Shown here in pieces: positions 34,893 through 44,021 of a stretch of 64,000 nucleotides of DNA. Made by a program: the position numbers and the translations under genes. How positions within the stretch are numbered: the stretch's first letter is position 1; each line of letters opens with the position of its first letter. Below the pieces are notes generated by a model. The model was not told where the DNA came from. It ran no database searches and saw only the letters and a list, made by a program, of their open reading frames with translations. The stretch comes from Acidobacteriota bacterium (GTDB lineage: Bacteria; Acidobacteriota; Thermoanaerobaculia; Multivoradales; J023). The DNA is taken from contig JAJCXO010000121.1 in NCBI GenBank assembly GCA_029263395.1, forward strand, positions 17,848 through 81,847, given 5' to 3'.

Positions 34893-36158
34893 ATGAGCTA
34901 TAACTGTGCCCGACAACCCCACCTTTTTCTGGTCCTCTTTTTGGGATGGATCGCTTTGGTAAGTCCCACACCTGCTGAAGCGGGTTCGATGGTTGGCCTC
35001 GGAGCCAAGTGTCTCGACGTCGAAGGGGGTTCGACGGCGGACGGTACCCCCGTCGTGTTATGGGAATGTAACGGTGGTCAAAATCAACAATGGCAGCTCG
35101 CAGCCTCCGGGTCCTCTTTCCGGATCCGAGGGATCGGCGACAAATGTCTTCGGCCTGCCAATCCGGGTGGGGATTCGCCGCTGTCGATCGGGCCCTGTGA
35201 CGGCGTCGAAGATCTTTGGCGAGCCGGCGTCGGCTTCCCCGACAGCTTTGCCTGGATCCATCTGGAGTCTGGGCAATGTATTGACGTCGAAGCAGGTAAC
35301 GCCGCCAACGGTACGCCGATTATCTTGTTCGCTTGTAACGGCAATTCCAATCAGCAATGGCACTTCAATGACGATGTGGGGTCCTTGTTTCCACCCGGTT
35401 CTTTGGTGGGGCTCGACGGTAAGTGTGCCGATGTTGAAGGAGCCGGCACAGCAGATGGTACGCCGGTTGTTCTCTGGGACTGCGAGGGCAGCGAAAACCA
35501 AACCTGGGAGATCGAGGGTACGGGGGCTTCGGCTCGTTTTCGGGGGCTGGCCGACAAGTGTTTGCAACCCGCTGACAGCGTTGCCGGTAGTCAGTTGGTC
35601 ATCAGGCCCTGTGAGGGTGCCAATGATCGCTGGCAGTACACCGGCAGTGCTCCGGTGTTGACAACGCTGATGCACGTTTCGAGCGGACTGTGTATGGACG
35701 TCGAGGATTCCAGTACGCAGAACGGCACACCGCTCATTCTTTTTCCATGCCATGGGCAGCCCAATCAAATCTGGAGCTTCGAGCCCGAAACTGTAAACCC
35801 ATCCATTTGTTACAACACGACGCGAACGCTTTGTTTGAATGGCCGTCGGTTCAAGGTCGAGGTCGAATGGGAAGACTTCGAAGGCAACCTCGGAGATGGT
35901 CGTGTGCTCGGGTTCAGATCGGATGACTCAGGCTTGTTCTGGTTCTTCGACCTGAACAATTGGGAGCTGCTGGTCAAGGTGCTCGATGGCTGTCGGATCA
36001 ACGACCACTTCTGGGTGTTTTCCGCCGCCACCACCAACGTCAAATACACCCTGAAGGTGACGGATACCCAGACCGGGGTCCTGCAGACGTATGTGAATCC
36101 TCTCGGCCAGTCAGCCGATGCCGTGACCGACACCGAAGCGTTTGCCACCTGTCCTTGA
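34893..36158 (+). CDS. Secreted ricin-type beta-trefoil lectin with acidobacterial C-terminal domain
   Basis: 421 residues with a signal peptide (LFLVLFLGWIALVSPTPAEA). Two ricin B-type trefoils: QxW-like motifs NQQWQL, NQQWHF, NQTWEI and NQIWSF, and CLDVEGGSTADGTPVVLW-type repeats. The last 110 residues (CLNGRRFKVEVEWEDFEGNLGDGRVLGF, DDSGLFWFFDLNNWELLVKVLDGC, HFWVFSAATTNVKYTL) form a separate domain I associate with secreted proteins of acidobacteria. AAGGAGA precedes the ATG. A carbohydrate-binding surface or secreted role is inferred; no enzymatic domain is seen. Confidence 0.88.
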   Translation: MSYNCARQPHLFLVLFLGWIALVSPTPAEAGSMVGLGAKCLDVEGGSTADGTPVVLWECNGGQNQQWQLAASGSSFRIRGIGDKCLRPANPGGDSPLSIGPCDGVEDLWRAGVGFPDSFAWIHLESGQCIDVEAGNAANGTPIILFACNGNSNQQWHFNDDVGSLFPPGSLVGLDGKCADVEGAGTADGTPVVLWDCEGSENQTWEIEGTGASARFRGLADKCLQPADSVAGSQLVIRPCEGANDRWQYTGSAPVLTTLMHVSSGLCMDVEDSSTQNGTPLILFPCHGQPNQIWSFEPETVNPSICYNTTRTLCLNGRRFKVEVEWEDFEGNLGDGRVLGFRSDDSGLFWFFDLNNWELLVKVLDGCRINDHFWVFSAATTNVKYTLKVTDTQTGVLQTYVNPLGQSADAVTDTEAFATCP

Positions 36159-36175
36159 CGGCGACCGCGAGGGGG

Positions 36176-37129
36176 CTAGGCGTCGTCGAAGATCTCGTCG
36201 AGAGTCGACGCGTCAACAAAGCGCTCGCCCCAGCCCAACAGCTCTTGAACGCCTCCAGCCCGGATGCGTGCTTCGAGGTGGGCATCGAGGGCGCCGAATC
36301 GTCGGCGCAACATCCTGAGCAGAATCGTAGCCTCACCTTCCTGGCGTCCTGCGTGTCGACCCTCTTCTCTCCATTGCGTAGACCAGTCGATCGCGTGCTG
36401 GGTCATCATTGGGCTCACCTCTTCGAGTTTCTTCACTTCAGGTACGGTAACGCCAGGAAGCCTCGAAGGCAAGAAGACTTGGGTCAACCACAGGGTGACG
36501 GCGCGTCGGAGACCGGAGTGTTCGGGCTGGGGTAAGAGTGACTCGAGGATTTCTATCGGTTTGGTCGCGAGGTTTCGACTACCCTCCAGCCACAACAGGC
36601 AGGCGACAGGATTGGACATTGACTCGAGCTGGCCTTTGTCGAAGGCGTTGGCGTCGAGCAACAAATAACGCAGGTGAGGCAGGTAGGGCTCAATCTCGGG
36701 CGGAGCGGCCGCGATCAGCTGATGAACCTCAGTCTTGGCTGTCCATGCAGGCTGTCCACGGTAGAGGACTACGGGTAAAACGACTGGCAGGCGTTCTCCA
36801 CGTTTGGGCTTCAGGCTGCGCACGAGTTGTCGGTAGAGCCCGCCACTATAGTCGAGGATCCTCACCGCCATGAAGGGCTCGTCGGTGCTCTGGAACTCGA
36901 GCATCAAATAGATGTAGATCCATACGTCAGCTTCGCGCCACCTCAGTCGCCAGATCACGTCGTCGTAACGAGTGCCGATATCGTCGCGAGGATGGGCCTC
37001 TCGGACGGTTTCGAGGGAATCGAAATCGAGATGCCCTATCCATGGCCCAGGCACGAATCCACGGATCAGCGATTCGACGAGAAGGGGGTAAGAGAAGAGG
37101 AGTTTGTAGGCGCTATCGTGGGTTCCCAT
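36176..37129 (-). CDS. Rpn/YhgA-type PD-(D/E)XK nuclease
   Basis: 317 residues. The opening (HDSAYKLLFSYPLLVESLIRGFV) and nuclease core (RYDDVIWRLRWREADVWIYIYLMLEFQS, then MAVRILDYSGGLYRQLV and LPVVLPVVLYRGQPAW) match the Rpn recombination-promoting nuclease family, with the active Asp and Glu-x-Gln visible. Rpn proteins are DNA endonucleases, some now viewed as phage defence. This copy is alone and convergent with the lectin gene. It shares no operon. Confidence 0.85.
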   Translation of the reverse strand: MGTHDSAYKLLFSYPLLVESLIRGFVPGPWIGHLDFDSLETVREAHPRDDIGTRYDDVIWRLRWREADVWIYIYLMLEFQSTDEPFMAVRILDYSGGLYRQLVRSLKPKRGERLPVVLPVVLYRGQPAWTAKTEVHQLIAAAPPEIEPYLPHLRYLLLDANAFDKGQLESMSNPVACLLWLEGSRNLATKPIEILESLLPQPEHSGLRRAVTLWLTQVFLPSRLPGVTVPEVKKLEEVSPMMTQHAIDWSTQWREEGRHAGRQEGEATILLRMLRRRFGALDAHLEARIRAGGVQELLGWGERFVDASTLDEIFDDA

Positions 37130-37387
37130 ATGAGCACTCGCGAAGGGTGTTAATGGACGCGAAGAAGTGCGGTCTGACGACTACACACCACTTCTTGCAA
37201 CAACTGTCACCCTCTAAAGACGGAAAGCGCGCAACCGATCTTTTCGCTAGGCGTAGGCAAAATCCCTGTCTTTCGAGCGTCCGGTGCGAAACAAGCGCTC
37301 TGGTATTCGATATCCCCGCAGATCAGGCGTATCCTCCGCGGTACAATGTCGACTTCTCGTCGATTCAGTCACCAAGGAGGATGCACG

Positions 37388-38512
37388 ATGCGCCACGCCG
37401 CTCTGTTTCTGATCCTGATCCTGACGCAGCCTTGGACGGCCGTCGCGCAGGTCGTCGATTCGTCTGACCAGCCACCAAGTTCGAGGCCGTCGGACGAACC
37501 AATGCTCGACGCCTCCTTCGAGGGCATGGTGGAGGTATCCGAAGTATTGCTCGATGTGTTGGCCACGGACGAAGAAGGGCGGGTTGTCCGAGGCTTGGGA
37601 ACCGATGACTTCATCGTCGAAGAGAACGGGTCGCCGGTCGCCTTGACCGGCGTCAGTTACTACACCACTCGCTACGATCGTGGCGACGAGGAGGTCGAAG
37701 CAGTTGCGGAGGCGCCGTCGAGCCGTTACTTCATCTTCTTCTTTCACACCCAATGGCAGCAGAGCTCGTTCACTCCCGACTTGATGCGGCAGCAACTGCG
37801 AGCTGGTCTCGAAAGCCGCCGCTGGTTGGAAGAGGAGATGCTGCCGTCCGACTGGGTGGCGGTGGTCCGATACGGCAGTGGGTTGAGGGTCTACCAAGAC
37901 TTTACGCAGGATCGCGAGGCTCTCGCTGGTGCGTTCAAAGAAGCGGCCGCGGGCAAGAAGCCATCGAACGACGTACCTTTGCGGCGTAGGTCGCCAGGCG
38001 CTACCGAGTTGTCGATCTTGCAACGTTTACCGAAGGGGCGCGAGTTACGCCAACGGACAGAAACGGTGTATGAGGCCCTTGGGTTGGTTGCTGAAGCCTG
38101 CGGCTTCGTCGTCGGGCGCAAGAACCTTCTTTTGTTCACGATGGGTTTCGGCAAGGAGATCCGTTTCGGTGACGCCGAGGCCGACCCGCGGTATTACCCT
38201 CAGCTCGAAGCAGCACTCAACGATCACAACGTGGCGGTTTATCCGATCGATACCTCACCTGCCGGTCGCGGTACCCGCCAAACCGACTTCTTGACTCAGC
38301 TCGCTGAAGACACCGGTGGGGTTTACCACGAGGACTTCTACGGCTTTATCAATCCGCTGCGTGACATCGGCGGCGACAGTTATGCCTACTATGTGCTCAG
38401 CTACCAAAGTGAGCACCCAGCCGGGGAAATCGGTTACCAGCGGATCGAAGTCAAGTCGCGAGACGAAAGTGTGCTGGTCCGTGCTCGCAAAGGCTACCGT
38501 TACGGTCTGTAG
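37388..38512 (+). CDS. Secreted VWFA-related protein, acidobacterial type
   Basis: 374 residues from the ATG at 37388, with AAGGAGG about 8 bases upstream. Signal peptide RHAALFLILILTQPWTAVAQ. The early strand VSEVLLDVLATDEEGRVVRGLGTDDFIVEENG is the hallmark of the 'VWFA-related Acidobacterial domain' proteins. The MIDAS DxSxS is not intact where expected (FIFFFHTQWQQ), so metal binding is doubtful. The end (YYVLSYQSEHPAGEIGYQRIEVKSRDESVLVRARKGY) is also typical. Function unknown; the family points to the phylum. Confidence 0.85.
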   Translation: MRHAALFLILILTQPWTAVAQVVDSSDQPPSSRPSDEPMLDASFEGMVEVSEVLLDVLATDEEGRVVRGLGTDDFIVEENGSPVALTGVSYYTTRYDRGDEEVEAVAEAPSSRYFIFFFHTQWQQSSFTPDLMRQQLRAGLESRRWLEEEMLPSDWVAVVRYGSGLRVYQDFTQDREALAGAFKEAAAGKKPSNDVPLRRRSPGATELSILQRLPKGRELRQRTETVYEALGLVAEACGFVVGRKNLLLFTMGFGKEIRFGDAEADPRYYPQLEAALNDHNVAVYPIDTSPAGRGTRQTDFLTQLAEDTGGVYHEDFYGFINPLRDIGGDSYAYYVLSYQSEHPAGEIGYQRIEVKSRDESVLVRARKGYRYGL

Positions 38513-38536
38513 GCTCTCTGGGCGGCCGCCAGTCGA

Positions 38537-39961
38537 TTAGTAGGCATTGTGCCAAATGCCGCTGCGCAGGGTCATCCAGATGATCTTGAGGTCCAGTGTC
38601 AGAGTCCAGTTCTGGATGTAATAAAGATCGTATTGGATGCGCTTGCGGATCGATGTATTACCACGCCAGCCATGCACTTGGGCCCATCCGGTGATGCCTG
38701 ATTTGACCCGATGACGCAACATGTAATCTGGGATTTTGTGTTTGAACTCGTGCACGAAGGTCGGACGCTCGGGCCGCGGACCGACGATCGACATGTCGCC
38801 CTTGAGGACATTCCAAAGCTGCGGCAGCTCGTCGATCGACCATTGGCGGATGAACGTTCCGACACCGGTGCGACGGCTGTCTCCGGGCACTGCCCACACT
38901 GGGCCGCTGGCAGATTCGGCGTTGACCCGCATAGAACGGAACTTCCAGATCATGAACGGCTTGCCGTCCAAACCCATACGTTCCTGGCAGTAGAAGATCG
39001 GGCCATGGTCTTCCCGCCAGATGAGCAACGCCATGATGGGTAGGAATGGCAGCAGAACAATCATCGCTGCTCCAGCAATGGCGATGTCCATGGCTCGCTT
39101 GACGAGACTGCTCCAGCCTTGCAGCGGCACCTGCGAAAGATTGATCACCGGCATGCCGTCGAGATCTTCGAGGCTCGATTTGAGGGTCGCGTACTGCAAG
39201 ATGTCGGGGACCAGTTTGACTCCGACGCAGGCGCGACCAACCGTTTGCAGCACCCGCATCATCTTGCGATGCGCTTCCAGTGGCAGCGCTACGTAGACGT
39301 GATCGATCGCTTTCTCCTCGATCACCGATTCGACGTCCTTGAGGGTGCCGAGTACCGGGACGTCCATGATCTTGTGATCAATCTTGCTGGGGTCGTCGTC
39401 GAGGAAACCCACCACTTCGAGGCCAAGCTCGCGATGGGCTTGCAGTTTGTAAGTGAGCTCCTTGCCAAGTTCGCCGGCACCTACCACCAGAATACGCTGC
39501 AGGTTGTAGCCTTTGAGGCGCAGCCGTTGCAAGATTTCGCGAACGGTGACCCTGGCGCCAAGCACCAGGATGAAATCGAGAATCACGAAGTTGGCGACAA
39601 AAGCCCGGCTGTAGTTGAAAGGCTCAGTGCCTCCTGTCTGAGTTGGTCGATACCAAGCCAGGACTGCCGACAGAACAAAGGTGGCGACGACGGCAGCGAG
39701 GAGGATTGTGAGGGCATCGTCGACTCGGCTGTGGTCGCGACGGCTCTGATAAAGGCCGTGGAAGTAGAAGACGATCGGCCACAAAACCAGCACAAGCGGT
39801 AACAAAGCCAAATAGCGGCCAAACTCTGGAACACCTTTGGTCAAGACTGGGAACTCGAGCTCGAAGCGAACGAACCAGGCGAGCAGGAAGGCTGCGAGCG
39901 TGGCGAACAGATCGCTAGCGAGGTAGAGCGCAACTGTGCTTTGGCGGCGCTTTTGAATCAT
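38537..39961 (-). CDS. Undecaprenyl-phosphate glucose/hexose phosphotransferase (exopolysaccharide initiation)
   Basis: 474 residues. Four or five N-terminal membrane helices, a Rossmann-like middle domain (RILVVGAGELGKELTYKLQAH), another membrane helix (AMDIAIAGAAMIVLLPFLPIMALLI), then the catalytic bacterial sugar-transferase domain with KFRSMRVNAE, WSIDELPQLWNVLKGDMSIVGPRPERP and the C-terminal Arg-rich tail. This is the WcaJ/polyprenyl glycosylphosphotransferase family, which transfers a hexose-1-phosphate to the lipid carrier. It heads, by function, the neighbouring glycosyltransferases. Confidence 0.93.
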   Translation of the reverse strand: MIQKRRQSTVALYLASDLFATLAAFLLAWFVRFELEFPVLTKGVPEFGRYLALLPLVLVLWPIVFYFHGLYQSRRDHSRVDDALTILLAAVVATFVLSAVLAWYRPTQTGGTEPFNYSRAFVANFVILDFILVLGARVTVREILQRLRLKGYNLQRILVVGAGELGKELTYKLQAHRELGLEVVGFLDDDPSKIDHKIMDVPVLGTLKDVESVIEEKAIDHVYVALPLEAHRKMMRVLQTVGRACVGVKLVPDILQYATLKSSLEDLDGMPVINLSQVPLQGWSSLVKRAMDIAIAGAAMIVLLPFLPIMALLIWREDHGPIFYCQERMGLDGKPFMIWKFRSMRVNAESASGPVWAVPGDSRRTGVGTFIRQWSIDELPQLWNVLKGDMSIVGPRPERPTFVHEFKHKIPDYMLRHRVKSGITGWAQVHGWRGNTSIRKRIQYDLYYIQNWTLTLDLKIIWMTLRSGIWHNAY

Positions 39962-39976
39962 AAACGGGACCCGCGG

Positions 39977-41314
39977 TCAAGGGATGGCCGGACTCCGGGA
40001 GTTCGTATCGAGTGTACGATCCAGCTCCGCCGAGCGCTGAGTCAACTGTGAAAGATATCGCTCGGCGAAGCGCTGGCTGGAAAATTCGCTTGCTCGGGCT
40101 TGTAATTCCAATTTATTGAAGCCGATCTGACGAGATTTGTCAATCGCCGCGCACAGTGCGTTGATTTCTGTGGCGCGGTCAGCGCCAGACGGCGGACGGT
40201 ACAGTACCCCATGGAGACCGTCTTCAACAATGTCGAGCACGCCGCCGTGGCCTAGCGCCACAACCGGGGTACCGCAGGCCAGCGCCTCGACTGGAGCGAT
40301 GCCAAAGTCCTCAATGCCTGGTTGTAGAAAAATGTCCGCACCTTGAAAAAGGCTCCGCAACGCTTCGCCATCGACTCGACCGAGGAGCCGGGTTCGCGGC
40401 CCTGCCAAGCGCTCGAGACGTTGGCGCTCAGGTCCGGTGCCGACGACCCATAGTTCGCGACCGAGTCGTTCGCAAGCCTCGATCGCAAGCTCGATCCTCT
40501 TATAGGGAGCCAGGGCAGTCACGATGAGGCAATAGCCCTGGTCGTCGGACTGTGTAATGTCGGACTGTGTAATGTCGGACTGTGGACTGCCTTCCCCGCG
40601 GAAGAAGTTGATATCGACTGGCGGTGCTACCACGGTTGCTTGGCGGCTGTAGTAGCGAGCGATACGACGGGCAACGAAGCGCGAGTTGGCTAGGAAATGG
40701 TCGACCCGTGGCGAAGCTGCGGCGTCCCACGCCCTGAGGTTACTCAGCACCAGTTGGCGTAACCGAGCGACGAGGCCGCGACGACGCGGAAAATAAGTGT
40801 GCTCTTGATCCCAGGCATACCGCATAGGGGTGTGGCAGTAGCAAACGTGGTAAGCGTCGGGCGGCGGGATCACGCCTTTGGCGACGCAGTGACTGGTGCT
40901 CAGGATCAGGTCATAAGCACCAAAATCGAAGTCTTCGATGGCGCTCGGAAACAGCGGCAGATAGTGCCGATAGTGGCGCCGGATACCAGGAGCGCGTTGC
41001 AGGTAGCTCGTATGGATGGGGTGGCTCTCGAGCGCCTCGCTGACGCTGCCCGGGATGTGTATCAACGTGTAGATTGGCGCACCAGGGAAGAGGTTGGCGA
41101 TGGCTTCGAGGACTTTCTCGCCGCCCCGCATACCAGTCAGCCAATCATGGACCAGCGCAACGCGACCTGCAGCCAGCGATTCAGCTACGGTTGCTGGCAG
41201 TGTCGGCGCCGGTAAAGTCGTCACCGGCTGTGTCGGTGTCGGCTGTGTCGCCGAAAGCACCGGCAGCGTTGCCGAAGTTGGTACTGGCGAGTTGGATTGG
41301 GAACGCGCCGCCAT
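39977..41314 (-). CDS. Glycosyltransferase family 4
   Basis: 445 residues from the ATG at 41314, 2 bp after the upstream gene. GT-B fold: acceptor half with VHDWLTGMRGGEKVLEAIANLFPGA, donor half with YCLIVTALAPYKRIELAIEA and the retaining GT4 signature FGIAPVEALACGTPVVALGHGG. The first 45 residues are a Pro/Thr-rich repeat (TQPTPTQPVTTLPAPTLPAT). A 15-bp unit repeated nearly three times (40544-40585) inserts SDITQ-SDITQ-SDDQ just before the donor domain. It builds an exopolysaccharide with the adjacent transferases; donor and acceptor unknown. Confidence 0.92.
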   Translation of the reverse strand: MAARSQSNSPVPTSATLPVLSATQPTPTQPVTTLPAPTLPATVAESLAAGRVALVHDWLTGMRGGEKVLEAIANLFPGAPIYTLIHIPGSVSEALESHPIHTSYLQRAPGIRRHYRHYLPLFPSAIEDFDFGAYDLILSTSHCVAKGVIPPPDAYHVCYCHTPMRYAWDQEHTYFPRRRGLVARLRQLVLSNLRAWDAAASPRVDHFLANSRFVARRIARYYSRQATVVAPPVDINFFRGEGSPQSDITQSDITQSDDQGYCLIVTALAPYKRIELAIEACERLGRELWVVGTGPERQRLERLAGPRTRLLGRVDGEALRSLFQGADIFLQPGIEDFGIAPVEALACGTPVVALGHGGVLDIVEDGLHGVLYRPPSGADRATEINALCAAIDKSRQIGFNKLELQARASEFSSQRFAERYLSQLTQRSAELDRTLDTNSRSPAIP

Positions 41315-41316
41315 CG

Positions 41317-42552
41317 TCAGTCCGTTTCGCCGGTGACCGCCTGATGGTAGACCGCCAGTGTCTGCTCTGCGGCTTGGCGCCATCTGAAGTCTTCGGATCT
41401 GCGCTGACCTACCTTACGCAGAGACTTGCGGTGGTCTGCGTCGGAGACCAGGCGAACGATGGCCTCGGCCATGCCATCGAGATCGAGCGGATTGACGAGG
41501 TCGGCGTACCCAGCGGCGATTTCCTTCAAGGCCGAAGTATTCGAGGTGATGACCGGAACGCCGGAAGCCATCGCTTCGATCACCGGCAATCCGAAACCCT
41601 CGTAGAGGGTTGGATAGAGGAAGACCGCAGCGCCCTGATAGATCGCTGGCAAGGCTTCTTGAGCAACGTGCCCGAGCAGCAGGATACGATCCTCGATGCC
41701 AAGCTGGGAGGCACGCTGGCGAATTTTGAACTCCAAACCACTACGGTCACCAACACAGACCAATTTGTGTGGAAAGTCATGCATCTTGACGGCTTGGGCG
41801 TAGGCTTTGACGACGTTGTCGAGGTTCTTGTGAGGTTTGGGGTTGCCGACGAACAGTAAGTAGGGGCGTTCGAGACCGAGGTGTCGCATCCAACGTTCGA
41901 GCTCTTCCGCCGGCAGGGTTTTGCGGAACTCTTCATCGATACCGTTGTAAATCGTCTTGATCTTCTTGCCATCGACCTGAAAGTAGCTCTTGAGGTCGGC
42001 CCGGGTATTGCGGGACACTGAAATCACGCGATCACCGCGTTGCAGGCTGTGGCGAATCATCCGCTCGGCGTAAATGAAGGCTAGCCGGTTGGGCAGAAAC
42101 TCGGGATAAAGCAGGTGGATGATGTCGTGGATGGTAACCACCGCTCGACATGGCACGATCAACGGCAGCACATAGTGGGTGGCATGGTAGAGGTCGACCT
42201 TGAGCCGCATGAGGTCCCAGGACAGAGTGAAGAGCTCGCGTACCGAATAAACTGGAGACCTCTGGATGATGATCTGAAAGTTCTCGGGTAAGCGTCGGAA
42301 CGCATCGCGATGACCTGGGCCGGTAAACACCAGATAGTTGTTGTCGTGGTCGAGTTCGGCGATCTCGCGGATCAGATTGCGGACATAGGTACCGATGCCG
42401 AAGTCGTTGACTTTGCGGGCGTCGATGGCGATCGTATACGGCAAGATGGCTCCGAGGGGGTCGGTCAGGCCGCGGTCTTTAGGTTCGAAACAGCATGTTC
42501 GAGGCGGCCTTCGAGACGGTCTAGATTCAGCGAGTGTCGGCGGGGCAGGCAA
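41317..42552 (-). CDS. Glycosyltransferase family 4 (mannosyl/rhamnosyl-transferase-like)
   Basis: 411 residues. IAIDARKVNDFGIGTYVRNLIREIAELD and HYVLPLIVPCRAVVTIHDIIHLLYPEFLP form the acceptor half; YLLFVGNPKPHKNLDNVVKAYAQ and LYEGFGLPVIEAMASGVPVITSNTSALKEIAAGYADLVNP the donor half. The first 40 residues are poorly conserved, so the start may be further in, near the ILPYTIAIDARK stretch. It ends 2 bp before the next transferase. Confidence 0.93.
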   Translation of the reverse strand: MPAPPTLAESRPSRRPPRTCCFEPKDRGLTDPLGAILPYTIAIDARKVNDFGIGTYVRNLIREIAELDHDNNYLVFTGPGHRDAFRRLPENFQIIIQRSPVYSVRELFTLSWDLMRLKVDLYHATHYVLPLIVPCRAVVTIHDIIHLLYPEFLPNRLAFIYAERMIRHSLQRGDRVISVSRNTRADLKSYFQVDGKKIKTIYNGIDEEFRKTLPAEELERWMRHLGLERPYLLFVGNPKPHKNLDNVVKAYAQAVKMHDFPHKLVCVGDRSGLEFKIRQRASQLGIEDRILLLGHVAQEALPAIYQGAAVFLYPTLYEGFGLPVIEAMASGVPVITSNTSALKEIAAGYADLVNPLDLDGMAEAIVRLVSDADHRKSLRKVGQRRSEDFRWRQAAEQTLAVYHQAVTGETD

Positions 42553-42641
42553 GCGTGATTGAAGCGGATCGAGCGGGGTTGAGGGTGTCCCGACCGACGC
42601 GAGGCAGTCTATACGATGTGTGATCGGGTATCGTTGCGCCG

Positions 42642-44021
42642 ATGAGTTCGAAACCTGACCCGCTCTCTCGCCTGGTGCGCCGTGGTCGTCGTTTGTTGGC
42701 GCCGCTTCACCCGCGGCGAATCCACGGGCGCCTGATGCGGATTGCCGTCCGATTGGGATACAACTATGTGCGCCTTTGGATCGTTGGGCTTCACCCGCGG
42801 CGCATCTTGGCGACGCTGCGTTGGGCGCATCAGTTCCGTCGTATCCTCAGGCGTCGGCGAGCAGAGCCGCGGCTGACCGTGGCGGTTGATGTCAGTGCAC
42901 TGTGGGAGCCATTGACCGGCGTCGGTTGGTATCTCTACCGCTTGCTCGAGCATTTGGCAGAGCGTGACGATGTCCGATTACGACTGTACGGTCCGGGGTT
43001 CGTCGACAAACGAGACGTTCCGCCGCCGGTTGTTGAACTGCCGACGGGTCCGGCGATCGAAGAGGTGCGTTATGTGGTGCCTGAGAATCTCAGCTTCGTC
43101 TTCTACTATTTGGCGGAGAAGCTGCGGCGCATTCAGGAACGCCTGATCGCGGCGGACGGCAATCAGGTACTCTTCGCGCCCAACTATTTTCTACCGCCTT
43201 GGTTCGATCGTAGTGGAGGTAAGTTGGTGGTGATGATCCACGACCTCAGCTTCCTTCAGGTCCCCGAGACTCTACGGGAGTCCACCCGTCTCGATCTCGA
43301 AGCCCATGTTCGCAGTACCAGCCGTCGTGCCGCCCGAGTGTTGACGCCGAGTGCCACCGTCCGTGGTGAACTGATCTCCAGTGGATTAGTGGATGCTTCG
43401 CGAGCCCGCGCTGTACCCCACGGACCGGGCTCAGTCTCGATTGCGACACCAGCGTCGCCACCTGACGGGACTCCCGAGCGTTACGTTCTGCATGTCGGAA
43501 CCCTAGAGCCGCGCAAGAATTTGTTGACGTTGTTTGCCGCTTGGCGGATCTTGCGAGATCGCAACTTGGACCCACCGCCGTTGGTGCTGTGTGGGCGACT
43601 GGGGTGGAAGACCGAAACCTTGGAACGAGAAATCGACAACGGTCGGCGAGAAGGCTGGCTGGTCCATCACGGATACCTACCCGATGAACAGGTTGCGGCG
43701 CTCTATCACGGCGCGTTGTTGGTGGTCCTGCCGTCGATTTACGAGGGGTTCGGACTGCCTGCGCTCGAAGCGATGGCAGCCGGGGCCCCCTTGTTGTGCA
43801 GTGATATCCCGGTGCTACGTGAGGTTGCGGCCGAGGGTGCGGCCTACGCGCCGACGGATCAACCGGCGGCCTGGGCCGATCGGCTGGCCGAGCTGTTGGC
43901 CGATCATGAACAGCGTAGCGAACTGGCACGACGCGGCCGAGATCGCAGCAGACAATTTGATTGGCGACGGACGGCTGAGCAGACCGTAGCCGTCTGGAAG
44001 GAGGCAGCGGCCAGCCTATGA
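42642..44021 (+). CDS. Glycosyltransferase family 4
   Basis: 459 residues, divergent from the two transferases. The N-terminal 70 residues are basic and amphipathic (SRLVRRGRRLLAPLHPRRIHGRLMRIAV), suggesting membrane contact. AVDVSALWEPLTGVGWYLYRLLEHLA and YVLHVGTLEPRKNLLTLFAAWRIL, with IYEGFGLPALEAMAAGAPLLCSDIPVL, are standard GT4 blocks. Its stop overlaps the next gene's ATG by 4 bp, so the downstream unknown protein may belong to the same pathway. Confidence 0.92.
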   Translation: MSSKPDPLSRLVRRGRRLLAPLHPRRIHGRLMRIAVRLGYNYVRLWIVGLHPRRILATLRWAHQFRRILRRRRAEPRLTVAVDVSALWEPLTGVGWYLYRLLEHLAERDDVRLRLYGPGFVDKRDVPPPVVELPTGPAIEEVRYVVPENLSFVFYYLAEKLRRIQERLIAADGNQVLFAPNYFLPPWFDRSGGKLVVMIHDLSFLQVPETLRESTRLDLEAHVRSTSRRAARVLTPSATVRGELISSGLVDASRARAVPHGPGSVSIATPASPPDGTPERYVLHVGTLEPRKNLLTLFAAWRILRDRNLDPPPLVLCGRLGWKTETLEREIDNGRREGWLVHHGYLPDEQVAALYHGALLVVLPSIYEGFGLPALEAMAAGAPLLCSDIPVLREVAAEGAAYAPTDQPAAWADRLAELLADHEQRSELARRGRDRSRQFDWRRTAEQTVAVWKEAAASL

